64,000 nt of DNA from Bosea vaviloviae. Its GTDB lineage: Bacteria; Pseudomonadota; Alphaproteobacteria; Rhizobiales; Beijerinckiaceae. The notes under the pieces were generated by a model. That model saw only the letters and a program-made list of their open reading frames with translations, searched no databases and had not been told where the DNA came from. Below, piece by piece: positions 1 through 8,800 of the stretch (positions are counted from its first letter, which is position 1; each line of letters opens with the position of its first letter). The stretch covers positions 5,137,001 through 5,201,000 of the forward strand of contig NZ_CP017147.1 of assembly GCF_001741865.1 (NCBI RefSeq). Direction: 5' to 3'. The translations under genes and the position numbers were made by a program.

Positions 1-1
1 A

Positions 2-232
2 GCCGGCGCGGCGCTCTATCTCTACGGCCCCTACCGTCGCCCCGGCCGCACGCTCGAGCCCAGCAACGCCGCCTTCGACGCAAGCCTGCGCAGCCGCAAC
101 CCGGACTGGGGCCTGCGCGATCTCGATGAGGTCGCAGCATTGGCAAAAGAGGCGGGCTTCTCCGTGCCTGAGGTCATCGAGATGCCTGCGAATAATCTGA
201 GCGTGATTTTCAGGAAGGAGGCGAGGCGCTGA
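2..232 (+). CDS. DUF938 SAM-dependent methyltransferase-like protein, C-terminal part
   Basis: The 5' end lies outside the window; about 76 codons remain, open from base 2 to a TGA at 230-232. The fragment holds the C-terminal signatures I associate with DUF938, a family related to SAM-dependent methyltransferases: LYGPY, then ESN-like EPSNAAFD, NPDWGLRDLDEV, and a closing MPANN. The catalytic or SAM-binding part is not visible, so substrate and activity cannot be judged. It reads toward the low-GC gene pair that follows after a 225-base gap in which I see no gene. Confidence 0.75.
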   Translation, partial: AGAALYLYGPYRRPGRTLEPSNAAFDASLRSRNPDWGLRDLDEVAALAKEAGFSVPEVIEMPANNLSVIFRKEARR

Positions 233-457
233 TCGTGACAGCACGAGTGCGAAACTCTGATTTCGACCGAGAAATCTCGCGCCGAAAGCCTCAGTTACTG
301 GAGTCCGTGTGAAAGAGTGACAGGCGCCCCTGTGTGGATTGGGCGCTCTTGAATGTCAGCATATCGCAGAGGAAAAGCCCGAAATTTGCCGATAGCATAG
401 TTGACCCTCAAGATGACTCAGTGGATCGATAGTCAGTCAAAAAAATTGGGGGAGAGA

Positions 458-1129
458 ATGCCGAGCCATCCTTACATTTCAGGCGTCAACAACGTCACCC
501 AAATGATCGGCTTCTTGCGGAAAAACTTTCCTGCGACTGTGTCGTCAGATACCGTTAAGAAGCTAGGGCTAGCCCCCAAGAATGAAAGCTACGTCATCAA
601 CGTCCTTCAACATCTCGGCCTGATTGACGAAGAGGGAAAGCGAACGGAAAAGGGCCACGGCGTCATGACGACGCACGACGAGGCCGAATTTGAAAAGGCG
701 TTCAGCGATCTCACGCGCGCTGCTTATGCGGACTTATTTGACCTTCGCGGCGACGACGCATGGGCGATGGACCGAAATTCCCTAATCAGCTTCTTTCGAA
801 GCGCGGACAAAACGAGTGACATTATTGGTCAGCGTCAGGCCGGGGTTTTCATGGCCTTGCGCGACCTGAGCGGCTACAAAAGCGAGAGTCAGCCAAACGG
901 ACCAAAACCAAAATCGGGTTCTTCTCCCCGAAGTAAAACCAAGGCGAAGCCGGTGCTCCAAGCCGCCTCGCCTAACGCGACTAGCGAATTGAAGCCGGCA
1001 ATCGTCCCTTCTCGTGAGAAGGGCGAAATGGCGCTGACCGTGCGGATAGAAATCAACCTTCCGGCCGAGGGAACGCAGGCCACTTACGACGCCATATTCA
1101 AGAGCATCCGGGCCAACTTATTCCCATGA
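458..1129 (+). CDS. DUF5343 domain protein
   Basis: A 223-residue protein of unknown function. The N-terminal half (from MPSHPYISG to about residue 140) resembles DUF5343, which looks like a winged-helix plus helical region; a Pro/Lys/Ser-rich linker follows, then a short C-terminal strand-rich piece. I chose ATG 458 because GGGGGAG lies just upstream and the domain begins there; TTG 401 and ATG 413 are in frame but have no ribosome-binding site. The stop overlaps the next start (ATGA), so the two are probably co-translated. Base composition is lower in GC than the rest (line 481-540 counts 50%, against about 67% for a core gene line such as 26701-26760), suggesting acquisition by transfer. 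Confidence 0.72.
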   Translation: MPSHPYISGVNNVTQMIGFLRKNFPATVSSDTVKKLGLAPKNESYVINVLQHLGLIDEEGKRTEKGHGVMTTHDEAEFEKAFSDLTRAAYADLFDLRGDDAWAMDRNSLISFFRSADKTSDIIGQRQAGVFMALRDLSGYKSESQPNGPKPKSGSSPRSKTKAKPVLQAASPNATSELKPAIVPSREKGEMALTVRIEINLPAEGTQATYDAIFKSIRANLFP

Positions 1130-1602
1130 CCGCCGCGCTTACCGCTTTCGAAAGGATCGCCCGAGGGGCGAAGAACTTTGGTCAGCAACCAGCCGCAGAG
1201 AAGGGAGCAATTCACCCGTTCGACGAGCGGAATATCCACACCGACCTCGCAGCCGTCTCGATCAAGCTCTTTGATGACGGGCACTACGCACAAGCCACAT
1301 TTGAAGCATTCAAATTAATAGATAATCGTGTCAAAGTCATCTCTGGTCTTGAAGACATAGGCTTTAGCTTGATGATGAACGCTTTGAATGAAGCAGCGCC
1401 TCGAATTCGTCTCAACGACTTGGCGACACTCAGCGAAAAGGACGAACAAAAGGGCTTCCGCTATATCTTTGCAGGTGCCATGGCAGGAATTCGCAATCCT
1501 CGCGGGCACGATAATGTGGTCGATCCGATTGACGTGTGTCTTGACCACCTTTCGATTGCGTCCGTTCTGTTGCGGACCATAGAAGGTCGCAAGGCGCCCT
1601 AA
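1126..1602 (+). CDS. TIGR02391 family protein, HEPN-like
   Basis: A 158-residue all-helical protein that I recognise as TIGR02391 (Ymh-like). Key features are HPFDERNIHTDLA near residues 30-41, a long helix containing AAVSIKLFDDGHY, and IRNPRGHDN at about 122-130. The last fits the HEPN nuclease pattern R-x4-H (Arg123, His128) with a polar residue after the Arg. HEPN proteins of this shape are often RNases in toxin or abortive-infection systems; that role here is inference. It overlaps the DUF5343 gene by four bases and ends 50 bp before the 3' end of tRNA-Leu. No antitoxin-like nucleotidyltransferase is present. Confidence 0.72.
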   Translation: MTAALTAFERIARGAKNFGQQPAAEKGAIHPFDERNIHTDLAAVSIKLFDDGHYAQATFEAFKLIDNRVKVISGLEDIGFSLMMNALNEAAPRIRLNDLATLSEKDEQKGFRYIFAGAMAGIRNPRGHDNVVDPIDVCLDHLSIASVLLRTIEGRKAP

Positions 1603-1651
1603 CCGCTACGGACTGACGGCGGCGGCTGGCTTCACGGAAAGAATGCAAGAT

Positions 1652-1739
1652 TGGTGCGGACGGCGGGGATCGAACCCGCACAGCCTTTCGGGCCGAGAGA
1701 TTTTAAGTCTCTTGCGTCTACCAGTTTCGCCACGTCCGC
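1652..1739 (-). tRNA. tRNA-Leu (anticodon UAA)
   Basis: Read on the minus strand, an 88-base tRNA with a seven-pair acceptor stem (GCGGACG/CGTCCGC), an encoded CCA end at 1652-1654, a T-arm GGTTCGATCCC, the long variable arm of class II tRNAs and anticodon UAA flanked by AGACT and AATCT. Its 3' end faces the DUF5343/TIGR02391 pair, the usual side for integrated DNA, but I found no second copy of the tRNA 3' end between 232 and 458. Confidence 0.95.
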
Positions 1740-1765
1740 CTGCCCGCAGGGGTAGCGGGCGCGGG

Positions 1766-1835
1766 CTCCCGGCGCAAGCCGCTGCAAGCGCTTCGGCGCA
1801 AGCCGTTCCAAGCTCCTCCACGCAAGCCGTTCAAT
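1766..1835 (-). repeat. 23-24 bp tandem repeat (3 copies) on the stop of the DUF1190 gene
   Basis: On the minus strand three imperfect units follow each other, all carrying AACGGCTTGCG or CAGCGGCTTGCG. The first unit contains the TGA stop (1831-1833) of the upstream gene. It belongs to the stop-anchored repeat pattern described in the findings. Confidence 0.75.
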
Positions 1836-2520
1836 GCCGGCGGGCGGGCTTGTACCATTCGACGCCGTCGGGATCGACATAGAGGCCCGGCGCGACATTG
1901 GAGCCGATGCTCTTCTGCTCCATCGGCACGCGCACCGTGTCGTCACGGTCGCCACGTTTCACGTAAGGTCCTGCGGCTTGCGTCTGGTGGCCATGCCGGC
2001 TGCTGCGCGCCTCGGTCGGTCCGGACACGTTTTGCCGGCCCGCCACCTTGTCCTGCAGCTCCGTCACCGAACGCCCGGCGAAGACGATCCGCCCGGAACC
2101 CGCGACCACCGGCAAGGCCCGCAAGGCAGCGCCCTCGCCCGTCAGGCGCACGCCGCTGAAGCGCGGCACATAGGTCGCGCCACCGCGTCCGAGCGTATCC
2201 CAGCCGCCGGTCGCGACCAATTGTGCGCCGCAGCGCTTATGGACCTGCTCGCAGGACGCGCGCGAGGCATAGCGCGGCGCCTTTTGCTCGAATTCGGCGC
2301 GGGCATTGCGATAGGCGAACTCGCATTGCGCGGCGCTCAGCAGGCCGGCCTCGACGCATTCGTCGCGCCGCTCATAAACCGCATTCTTGCCCTGGATCAC
2401 ACTCTTGCCTTGCGCCGCGAGATCGGCCGGCGAACCCAGATAGAGCGCCGGCGCAAGCGCCGCGATGCGGATTGTGGAGAGGAGCGAGGATGCGGAAACC
2501 ATGATCATGCGGCGCACCAT
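1831..2520 (-). CDS. DUF1190 family protein
   Basis: About 229 residues. The N-terminus is hydrophobic (signal or membrane anchor, ending near SPADLAAQG), followed by the paired-cysteine pattern of DUF1190 (YgiB family): RDECVEAG, AAQCEFAYRNA, a run ending APRYASRASCEQVHKRC. The C-terminal half is low-complexity and ends WYKPARRH. YgiB-type proteins are envelope proteins of unclear function. I place the start at ATG 2520, which leaves 16 bases after the stop of the synthetase gene and avoids overlap; ATG 2508 is an alternative. It probably shares a transcript with that gene. Confidence 0.65.
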   Translation of the reverse strand: MVRRMIMVSASSLLSTIRIAALAPALYLGSPADLAAQGKSVIQGKNAVYERRDECVEAGLLSAAQCEFAYRNARAEFEQKAPRYASRASCEQVHKRCGAQLVATGGWDTLGRGGATYVPRFSGVRLTGEGAALRALPVVAGSGRIVFAGRSVTELQDKVAGRQNVSGPTEARSSRHGHQTQAAGPYVKRGDRDDTVRVPMEQKSIGSNVAPGLYVDPDGVEWYKPARRH

Positions 2521-2536
2521 AGCCAAGATTGTGGCT

Positions 2537-4102
2537 TCACAGCAGCGAACGGCGCGAGGCCGCGAGCTCGCGCGTCGCGCCATAGTCGATCTTGCCGTTG
2601 CCGAGCACCGGAATCGAGTTGGTCACCAGGATCGCGCGCGGCACCCATAATTCGGGAAAGCCCTGCGCCTTCGCCTCGTCTAGCAAGGCGCGCTTTTCGG
2701 CATCGGGCTTTTCGGTGACGAGGACGAGCTGCTCGCCCTTGCGCGCATCGGGCAGCGCCACCACGACATGGTTCTGCTCCGGCCATAGTCCCGCAACCAT
2801 CGCTTCGACCGCAGCAAGCGAGACCATCTCGCCGCCGAGCTTGGCGAAGCGCTTGGCCCGGCCCTTGATCACCACGAAGCCGTCATCGATCGCGACGATA
2901 TCGCCGGTGTCGTGCCAGCCGCCTTCCGGCGGCACGATCCTGCCCGGCTCCTCGGCGCTGAGATAGCCGGCCATGACATTCGGGCCCCGCACGCAAAGCT
3001 TGCCGCCCTCGGTGATGCCCTCGACCGGATCGAGCCTCGCCTCGATGCCCGGCAGCAAACGCCCGACGCTGCCCTCGCGCGTGGCGACGGGCGTGTTGCA
3101 GGCGAGCACGGGCGAGCATTCGGTGCAGCCATAGCCTTCCAGGATCGTGGTGCCGTAAGGCTCCCACATCCGGCGCGTCTCGGGCTTCACCCGCTCGGCC
3201 CCGGCGACGACATAGCGCACGCTCTTCAGGTCGTCGGGATCGGCAGCGCGCGCATAGCCTTGCAGGAACGTGTCGGTCGCGAACAGGAAGCTGCAGCCCA
3301 TCTCGCCGATCAGCTTGGGGACCTGCTTGTAGTGCAGCGGGCTCGGATAGAGCACGACCTTCATGCCCTGCAGCAGCGGCATCAGGAGCCCCGCCGTCAG
3401 CCCGAAGGAATGGAAGGCCGGCAGCGGGTTCATGACGATGTCGCGCTCGGACAGGAAGCCGGCGGCGAGCTGGAAGATCTGGCGGGCGTTCGAGACCAGA
3501 TTGGCATGGGAGAGCACGACGCCCTTCGGCCTACCCTCCGTGCCCGAGGTGAACAGCACCACCGCCGCATCGTCCGGCTTGGCCTCGTAAGCGCGATGCG
3601 CGAGCCCAGGCGCGAGGCTGAGCAGCGCACCATAGGCCTTGTCGAGGCTGGTGATCTGCTTGCGGACCTCCTCAAGATAGATCACCCGCCGGCCCTCGCC
3701 CAAGGCCGCGATCTCGTCGTCGAGCTTGGCCTGGTCGATGAAGCGGCGCGAGGTGATGATGGTCCTGAGCCCGGCCAGCTCGGCTGCCGCCCGCAGGTTT
3801 TTCACCCCGGCGGTGAAGTTCAGCAGCGCCGGCACGCGGCCGAAGGCGGAGAGTCCGAACAGCGTCACCGCCATGCCCTGCATATTGGGCAGCAGCAGGC
3901 CGACACGCTCACCCGCTTGCGTGACGCCGGCGAGCTTGCGCCCCAACACCAGCGCGCCCAGCACGAGCCGCCCGAAGCTGATCGGCTGGCGCTCGGGATC
4001 CTCCAGCGCCGTGCGGGCCCGGCCGTGGCGAGCGCTCGCCTGGATCAGCGCACGGAACAGCGTGATCCGCGCCGCGGGCGCGTCGAATTCCGTGGCGGCC
4101 AT
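2537..4102 (-). CDS. AMP-dependent acyl-CoA / acyl-ACP synthetase
   Basis: A 521-residue adenylate-forming enzyme, expected to activate a carboxylic acid with ATP and pass it to CoA or ACP. Signatures are complete: P-loop TSGTEGRPKGVVLSH, the GYGCTECSP stretch, HDTGDIV with the hinge region VIKGRAKRFAKLGGE, and the C-terminal catalytic lysine context VLGNGKIDYG. The overall sequence resembles the acyl-ACP synthetase half of Aas, without its acyltransferase half, so a long-chain or membrane-lipid acid is the likely substrate. ATG 4102 has GGGAGAAG at good spacing. Confidence 0.85.
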   Translation of the reverse strand: MAATEFDAPAARITLFRALIQASARHGRARTALEDPERQPISFGRLVLGALVLGRKLAGVTQAGERVGLLLPNMQGMAVTLFGLSAFGRVPALLNFTAGVKNLRAAAELAGLRTIITSRRFIDQAKLDDEIAALGEGRRVIYLEEVRKQITSLDKAYGALLSLAPGLAHRAYEAKPDDAAVVLFTSGTEGRPKGVVLSHANLVSNARQIFQLAAGFLSERDIVMNPLPAFHSFGLTAGLLMPLLQGMKVVLYPSPLHYKQVPKLIGEMGCSFLFATDTFLQGYARAADPDDLKSVRYVVAGAERVKPETRRMWEPYGTTILEGYGCTECSPVLACNTPVATREGSVGRLLPGIEARLDPVEGITEGGKLCVRGPNVMAGYLSAEEPGRIVPPEGGWHDTGDIVAIDDGFVVIKGRAKRFAKLGGEMVSLAAVEAMVAGLWPEQNHVVVALPDARKGEQLVLVTEKPDAEKRALLDEAKAQGFPELWVPRAILVTNSIPVLGNGKIDYGATRELAASRRSLL

Positions 4103-4144
4103 TTGCTGCTTCTCCCGGCTGGCTCGTCTTCTTGCTCTCAACCT

Positions 4145-4244
4145 AAAGCATCAGCCCGAAAAGTGGGAACCGGTTTTCGGGACAAGCCGATGCAAGATCA
4201 ACGCACTGCAGCATCAGGCCGATTACGATCCGGTCTGATGCTGC
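4145..4244. repeat. Palindromic intergenic element (REP family A)
   Basis: Holds the palindrome CCCGAAAAGTGGG/CCGGTTTTCGGG followed by a second hairpin (TGCAGCATCAG ... CTGATGCTGCA, 4207-4244). The 47 bases 4155-4201 recur without a mismatch at 36388-36434. It lies between divergent genes. Confidence 0.85.
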
Positions 4245-4427
4245 AATGGGATGTGGCCGGGTTTCGATGGAGACGACGACGCTATCCGCCCTGCCCACAG
4301 TTCGGTCGCATTGGTTTCATCGAACGGCCAGACGAACGACAGACGCTGACCAGAATTGGCCGCTAGCATCGATTCGTTATCGGGAGATGACCTCTCCCGC
4401 TCCAGACCCTCATGGAAAGGAGAGATC

Positions 4428-4793
4428 ATGCGTAAGCTGACGATAATCGCGATTTGCCTGCCGCTCGCCTTCGCCGCCAGCGGCACTGCCCGCGCCCAGC
4501 AGGATCCGCCCGCCCCGACTCGGCCGCAAGCTCCCGGCAACCAATCCGCTCCGGGCGTCAAGAGCGTCACCGTTCTCGACAAGGGCAATCTGTCGCCGGA
4601 GCTGCGGGCCCAGGTCAATGCGCTCGCCTCGCAGACCAGCCAGGATGAATTGCAGGAGCTGCGCCGGGCGATCGATGCGATGCCGATGGCCGCCTCGGCG
4701 CTGAAAGCCAAGGGCCTCAGCTCGGCGCAAGTGATCGCCGCCGCCATCGACGATGACGGTGAATTGACCCTGGTCGCCGAGGAACAGGTCTGA
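4428..4793 (+). CDS. Small secreted protein of unknown function
   Basis: 121 residues, start ATG 4428 behind the strong site AAAGGAGAG. A classical signal peptide (MRKLTIIAICLPLAFAASG, cleavage after ARA) leads to a Pro/Gln-rich segment and a helical domain containing LSPELRAQVNALA and SSAQVIAAAIDDDGELT. I do not recognise the family. The likely location is periplasmic. It is followed 106 bases on by another small gene on the same strand, and its stop lies within a 16-bp tandem repeat. Confidence 0.75.
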   Translation: MRKLTIIAICLPLAFAASGTARAQQDPPAPTRPQAPGNQSAPGVKSVTVLDKGNLSPELRAQVNALASQTSQDELQELRRAIDAMPMAASALKAKGLSSAQVIAAAIDDDGELTLVAEEQV

Positions 4794-4830
4794 TCGGGAC
4801 CAGGTCTTGTGGGAACCAGGTCTTGTCGGA
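4783..4830 (+). repeat. 16 bp x3 tandem repeat containing a stop codon
   Basis: Units at 4783-4798, 4799-4814 and 4815-4830, consensus ACCAGGTCTTGTSGGA. The first unit carries the TGA stop (4791-4793) of the secreted-protein gene. Copies two and three differ at two positions. Confidence 0.85.
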
Positions 4831-4899
4831 CCATGGAACCGACCGACGATCGTGCGCCGCGCGCTCGTCAACTTTTCCCCCAAACGAAAGGACAGGATC

Positions 4900-5205
4900 A
4901 TGAAGCTGACCGAAGCGCGCATCGACCACGCCCTGAACCAGTTGAACGCCCAAATCCCAAGCACCCAGGCCCTGCCGGAGAACCACCCGATCACGGACCA
5001 GCTCAGCGATGTGTTCGGCGACCATACCTTTTTCTTCGACGCTGGCGGGCTCACCATCATCGAGCCGGCAAAGCCCGACGAAGAAAGCGCCAGCCTGGGG
5101 CAAGTGATCAAGCTCGCCAGCTGGATCGACGACGCCCGGACCAAGCTCGCCCCGCACCCGCCGGAATACACTGCGGTCGTGGTCGAGCTCGACCGGGCGG
5201 CGTAA
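4900..5205 (+). CDS. Small conserved-looking protein of unknown function
   Basis: 101 residues with ATG 4900 preceded by AAAGGACAGG. The sequence is acidic and without a signal peptide: LTEARIDHALNQLNAQ helix, then DHTFFFDAGGLTIIEP, and a C-terminal YTAVVVELDRAA strand. No family recognised. It sits 106 bases after the secreted-protein gene on the same strand and may be in the same transcript. Confidence 0.65.
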   Translation: MKLTEARIDHALNQLNAQIPSTQALPENHPITDQLSDVFGDHTFFFDAGGLTIIEPAKPDEESASLGQVIKLASWIDDARTKLAPHPPEYTAVVVELDRAA

Positions 5206-5856
5206 TCTGGCTCGAGAGCTCGCGGCCTGAGCACGGAACCACGGGTCATTCCGGGGCTTCGCCCTCGGGTCCGACCTTTGGTCGGCCCAAGGATAAACTC
5301 CGCGAAGAGCCCGGGACCCAAAGCCGATGGAGCCCCGTCATGCTCGGGCTTGACCCACGACTGTCCGGTTCGCCGCGAGCGCCCGATCGAAAAGCTCCGT
5401 GCAATGAAGGTTTTCCAGCGGGCGGTGACGAATGAGACAGGCGCGGGGAACCCCTCTCCCGTGTGGGAGAGGGGCAGGGGTGAGGGCAGGCCAGACCACC
5501 AGATCGCGCAAGCGGCTCCGCATCGTCTCCTGCGCTTTCAGGATGAAGCCCGCGCTGCGGCGCGGTCGCTCCTCAATAATCAGCGGCAGGCCCTCATCCC
5601 TGCCCTTCTCCCACACGGGAGAAGGGTTCCCCGCGCCATTCATCCGACACTTCGCTTCATCTTACCCGCGAGGGGAGATCCGCTCAGGGGCCAAAACCCC
5701 AACGGGGCAGCAGTGGGCTTGACCCGAGCATCTTTTGCCCGAAATTCTCGGGGCTCCGCTTCGCTGCGCCCGAGAATGACGCTTCGTGTTCATGGGTTCC
5801 GGGCTCAGGCCTGCGACCTGCCCCGGAATGACGGGGCGGTGAACGCGGCCGAAAGC
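5206..5856. repeat. Gene-free stretch with inverted repeat (REP family B)
   Basis: 651 bases without a convincing gene. It contains two near-identical inverted copies (about 5442-5491 and 5587-5640) of an element built on CTCTCCCGTGTGGGAGAG, linked to GCGCGGGGAACCC. A third copy lies at about 49698-49757. Other parts match the GTCATTCCGGG type of palindromic repeat. This region separates the end of one transcript from the convergent PEP carboxylase gene. Confidence 0.75.
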
Positions 5857-8694
5857 CTACCCGAACGCCCCGATTTCGTGCTGGATCGCGCCCGAGATTT
5901 GGCGCAGCAGGTCGAAGCAGGCCCGCATCGGCGCGAAGACCTCGCGGTGCAACGCTTCATAAGTCCCGCCTTCGCGCGGTCCCGGCGGCTCGCCGAAATC
6001 CAGCCCGATCGTCGGATCGGGATTGAGCGGGAAGATCTCGCCGAGCAGAAGCAGCGAGGCCGGGATGTCGAGCCGCAGGATGCGCTCGATCAGGGCCTCG
6101 CGCGTCAAGCCGGCATGGGGCCGGAAATCCGGGATATGCGCCGCCGAGAGCCAGATCCGGTGCATCACCGCCAGCCGCAGCGCATGTAGCGCGACCAGCC
6201 TGACCGACATGCGCGGCGTGTCGCCCGCCACCGTCTGCAGCTTCAGCCAGTCCGATGAGAGTCGCCAGAACAGGCGCCTCAACGCCGGCGCGAGTTCGAG
6301 CCGCGCCAGCGCATCGGCGACCGCGAGCAGTTCGTCGCGCCGGCCCTCGCGCGTCGTCCGGCGCGCGCGGTCGAACCAGTTGCCGGGGTCGAGCGTGTCG
6401 AGATAGGCGCGCAGCACGTCGAGATCGCTATTGGCCATCGCATGGCTGGCCAGGCTGTAGGCGCGCTCGAAGCGGTCGGAGCGTTCGCGCATGGCGCGAA
6501 ACAGGTCGGGCGCGCGCCCGGCCGCCTGGCCGAGACCATGCACGCTGTTGGCGAGCCAGCCGAGTTGTTGCAGAATCGCGTTGTTGGGGATGGCGCGCAG
6601 CTCGCGCGGATGGCGGATGCGGGTCGGCCCGCCCGCATCGCTCTGCCGCGCCGCCGGGCGCGAGCCGGTCTTGTCGAGCAGCGAGGGACCGAAGGTGCCG
6701 ATCAGCGCGGCATAGCCGGGATCATCGACCAGCGCGGTCATCTCCTCGCGCACGGTCTGAAAGAACTCCGAGGCGAAATCCGGCTCCTGATAGATCGGGT
6801 CGGCGGCCGCATCCTTGCCCGCATCCCGGCCTTCGCCGAAGACGGCCTCGGCGATACGCCCGACTGTCGCCGCCGCGATCTGCCGCGTGCCGAAGAGCAG
6901 ATAGCCGTCGCTGCCCTGGAAGCTCGTCTCGCGCACCGTCGCGATGCCCGCCCGCTTGAAGGCCTGCCGCGCGAAAGCCGGATCGAGATAGGCCAGGCGA
7001 TCGCTGAGGCTGCGCGGATGCGCGCCGCGCCCCGCCGACTCGCCATGGGTGTCGAAGATCACGAGCTCGATATCGCTCAGCCCGTAGCGCGTCAGCAATT
7101 CGCAGATGCGGATACGCAGGCGCTCGACCCAGAAGGTCGCCGCGACCTGGCCGATATAGCGCCCGGAATCGGAATAGCCGAACTGGATGCAGAGCCGGCC
7201 ATGCTGTTTGAGATAGTCGCGGAAATGCGGGCTGCGCAGCGCCTCGTCGATGATGCGCGGCCCCTGTTCCAGCGCATCCGAGGTCTCGAATAGCGGCGAG
7301 ATCTCGACCTTGTCGGAGATGCCGAAGCGCTTCGCCAGCCAGAGCGCGCAGAGCAGCGTGTAGCCCGTCTCGGTTTCCGCCACGAGAAAGCGCACCGGGC
7401 GCGTTCCGTCGAGATGCTTCACGATCTGCGCGATCGTCATCATCATCCGCGCGGCCGAGGCGCGCTCGGCCGCGAGCGCGCCGAAATCGACCACCGCGGG
7501 CTCGACCTTGCCGAGCAGGGCGTTGGCGGCGCTGAGGAAGGCGCGCCGCTGCGCCGGCAAGGCAGGTTCCTCATCGAGCGGGATGACGCCGCGCATCGCA
7601 TTGTGGAGCTGCGAGGCGTTGAGCCGGAAATGCGGCAGCGCGATCGAGACGCCATGGGCAACGCAACCTGCCTTGACCAGGCACAGAGCCATCGCCGTCT
7701 CGTCATCGGCTCGGGCCGCCGCGATTGCGCGATCGAGCGCCGCGATCAATCCGGAGGCCTCCGGCAAGGCCGCCTCGCGCTCGCCGACCAGAGCCAGGGC
7801 GAAGGCCTGCAGCGCGGTCAGCGCCGGTTGCGTACCGATCGGCGGCGCGAGCGCGAGCTGGCGCTCGACAGCGGCGAGCGCGGCCGACACCAGCGCCCGC
7901 ACCTCGACCGTCGCGGCCACCTGAGGCAGCTTCTCCAGAATGCGCACGAACTGTCCGCGCTTGGATTCGAGCCGGTAGCGCAGCGTGTCCCACCAGCCGA
8001 TATCGGTGCGCCCATCCGTGTCGCAGCCGACCCAGGAGGCCAGGATCAAGGGCCGCGGCGCGAGCTCGTGCCAGCGCTCCGGCCAGCGCGAACGTGCCGC
8101 CGTCAGCAAGGCCGCGTTCAAGCGGTCGAGCGCATCGCGGGCATGGCGCACGGCGAAACGCGCCTGTTCGAATTCGTCCTGCAGCGTGATCGCGCCGTCG
8201 GGCCGGAAGGAGAGCGCCTCATTCTCGATCACAGCCGCGCCCGCCGCCTCGCCCGAGGCGACGTCGGCCAGCGCATGCGCCAGCTTCCGGCTCATGCCGA
8301 AAGTCGGATGGGCCGTGAACACGGCAGCGAAACGTGGCCGGGCGGTCGCAATGCGGAAATGCGCAAAGGGCTCGGGTTCGCCCTCGGCCGCAGCAGCCAG
8401 CCGCTCGGCCAGCGCCAGCAGCGGCACATCGCCATCATCCGTCAGCCCGACATAGGCCGCTACGCGCCCCGCCCGCTCGTATAATGCCTCGCGGCCAAGA
8501 TGGCGCACGAGAGCATGCGCAGCGTCCAATGCCAGCTCGCCGCGATCCATCCGCCGCGTCAGCCAGAGCGTGAGCCTGAGCACGGGATTTCCGAACGGGT
8601 CTTCGTGCGCATCCTTGCGCGCCTGCTCGATTGCGCCCTGGAGCTCCAGCGCCAGCGCCGCCGATCCACCTTGCTCGTCGAGCCCATCTGTCAT
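5857..8694 (-). CDS. ppc: Divergent phosphoenolpyruvate carboxylase
   Basis: 945 residues, the usual PEPC length. PEPC converts PEP and bicarbonate to oxaloacetate and phosphate. The family match rests on TAHPTFGMS (near 128), SWVGCDTDG (near 220), GYSDSGRYIGQ and the C-terminal NNAILQQLGW region. Several signatures depart from the classical enzyme: TAHPTE is TAHPTF, the FHGRGG loop is FDTHGESAGRGAHP, and the QGE motif reads QGSDG. It may be a distinct PEPC subfamily or a protein with changed activity. ATG 8694 is preceded by GAGGGAG. The gene follows the GGDEF-EAL gene by 106 bases. Confidence 0.8.
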   Translation of the reverse strand: MTDGLDEQGGSAALALELQGAIEQARKDAHEDPFGNPVLRLTLWLTRRMDRGELALDAAHALVRHLGREALYERAGRVAAYVGLTDDGDVPLLALAERLAAAAEGEPEPFAHFRIATARPRFAAVFTAHPTFGMSRKLAHALADVASGEAAGAAVIENEALSFRPDGAITLQDEFEQARFAVRHARDALDRLNAALLTAARSRWPERWHELAPRPLILASWVGCDTDGRTDIGWWDTLRYRLESKRGQFVRILEKLPQVAATVEVRALVSAALAAVERQLALAPPIGTQPALTALQAFALALVGEREAALPEASGLIAALDRAIAAARADDETAMALCLVKAGCVAHGVSIALPHFRLNASQLHNAMRGVIPLDEEPALPAQRRAFLSAANALLGKVEPAVVDFGALAAERASAARMMMTIAQIVKHLDGTRPVRFLVAETETGYTLLCALWLAKRFGISDKVEISPLFETSDALEQGPRIIDEALRSPHFRDYLKQHGRLCIQFGYSDSGRYIGQVAATFWVERLRIRICELLTRYGLSDIELVIFDTHGESAGRGAHPRSLSDRLAYLDPAFARQAFKRAGIATVRETSFQGSDGYLLFGTRQIAAATVGRIAEAVFGEGRDAGKDAAADPIYQEPDFASEFFQTVREEMTALVDDPGYAALIGTFGPSLLDKTGSRPAARQSDAGGPTRIRHPRELRAIPNNAILQQLGWLANSVHGLGQAAGRAPDLFRAMRERSDRFERAYSLASHAMANSDLDVLRAYLDTLDPGNWFDRARRTTREGRRDELLAVADALARLELAPALRRLFWRLSSDWLKLQTVAGDTPRMSVRLVALHALRLAVMHRIWLSAAHIPDFRPHAGLTREALIERILRLDIPASLLLLGEIFPLNPDPTIGLDFGEPPGPREGGTYEALHREVFAPMRACFDLLRQISGAIQHEIGAFG

Positions 8695-8731
8695 CACCCG
8701 CACTCCCTCACAGATGGAGCAGGCAAGTTTT

Positions 8732-8800
8732 GGACCTGCGATGCAAGATACCTGCGATGCAAGACCAAGACGAAGATGAAGACCCAGGCGAAGACGAAGA
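8732..8800 (-). repeat. Tandem repeats (18 bp x2, 16-17 bp x2) after a stop codon
   Basis: Read on the minus strand, directly after the TGA at 8801-8803: two 18-bp units beginning TCTTC and ending TGGG/TTGG (8783-8800, 8765-8782), then two units of TCTTGCATCGCAGGT (8749-8764, 8732-8748). This array forms most of the leader of the PEPC gene. Confidence 0.8.

Noticed and set aside
233..457. Second attachment site matching the tRNA-Leu 3' end
   Set aside because: I looked for a repeat of the tRNA 3' sequence and found none, nor an integrase gene, so integration at the tRNA is only suggested.
1834..2718. Long plus-strand open frame opposite the DUF1190 and synthetase genes
   Set aside because: Arg/His/Ala-rich composition and no recognisable motif; it is antisense to two genes with clear family signatures.
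8732..8800. Riboswitch or structured leader before the PEPC gene
   Set aside because: The sequence is a direct tandem repeat without a conserved aptamer pattern that I could recognise.
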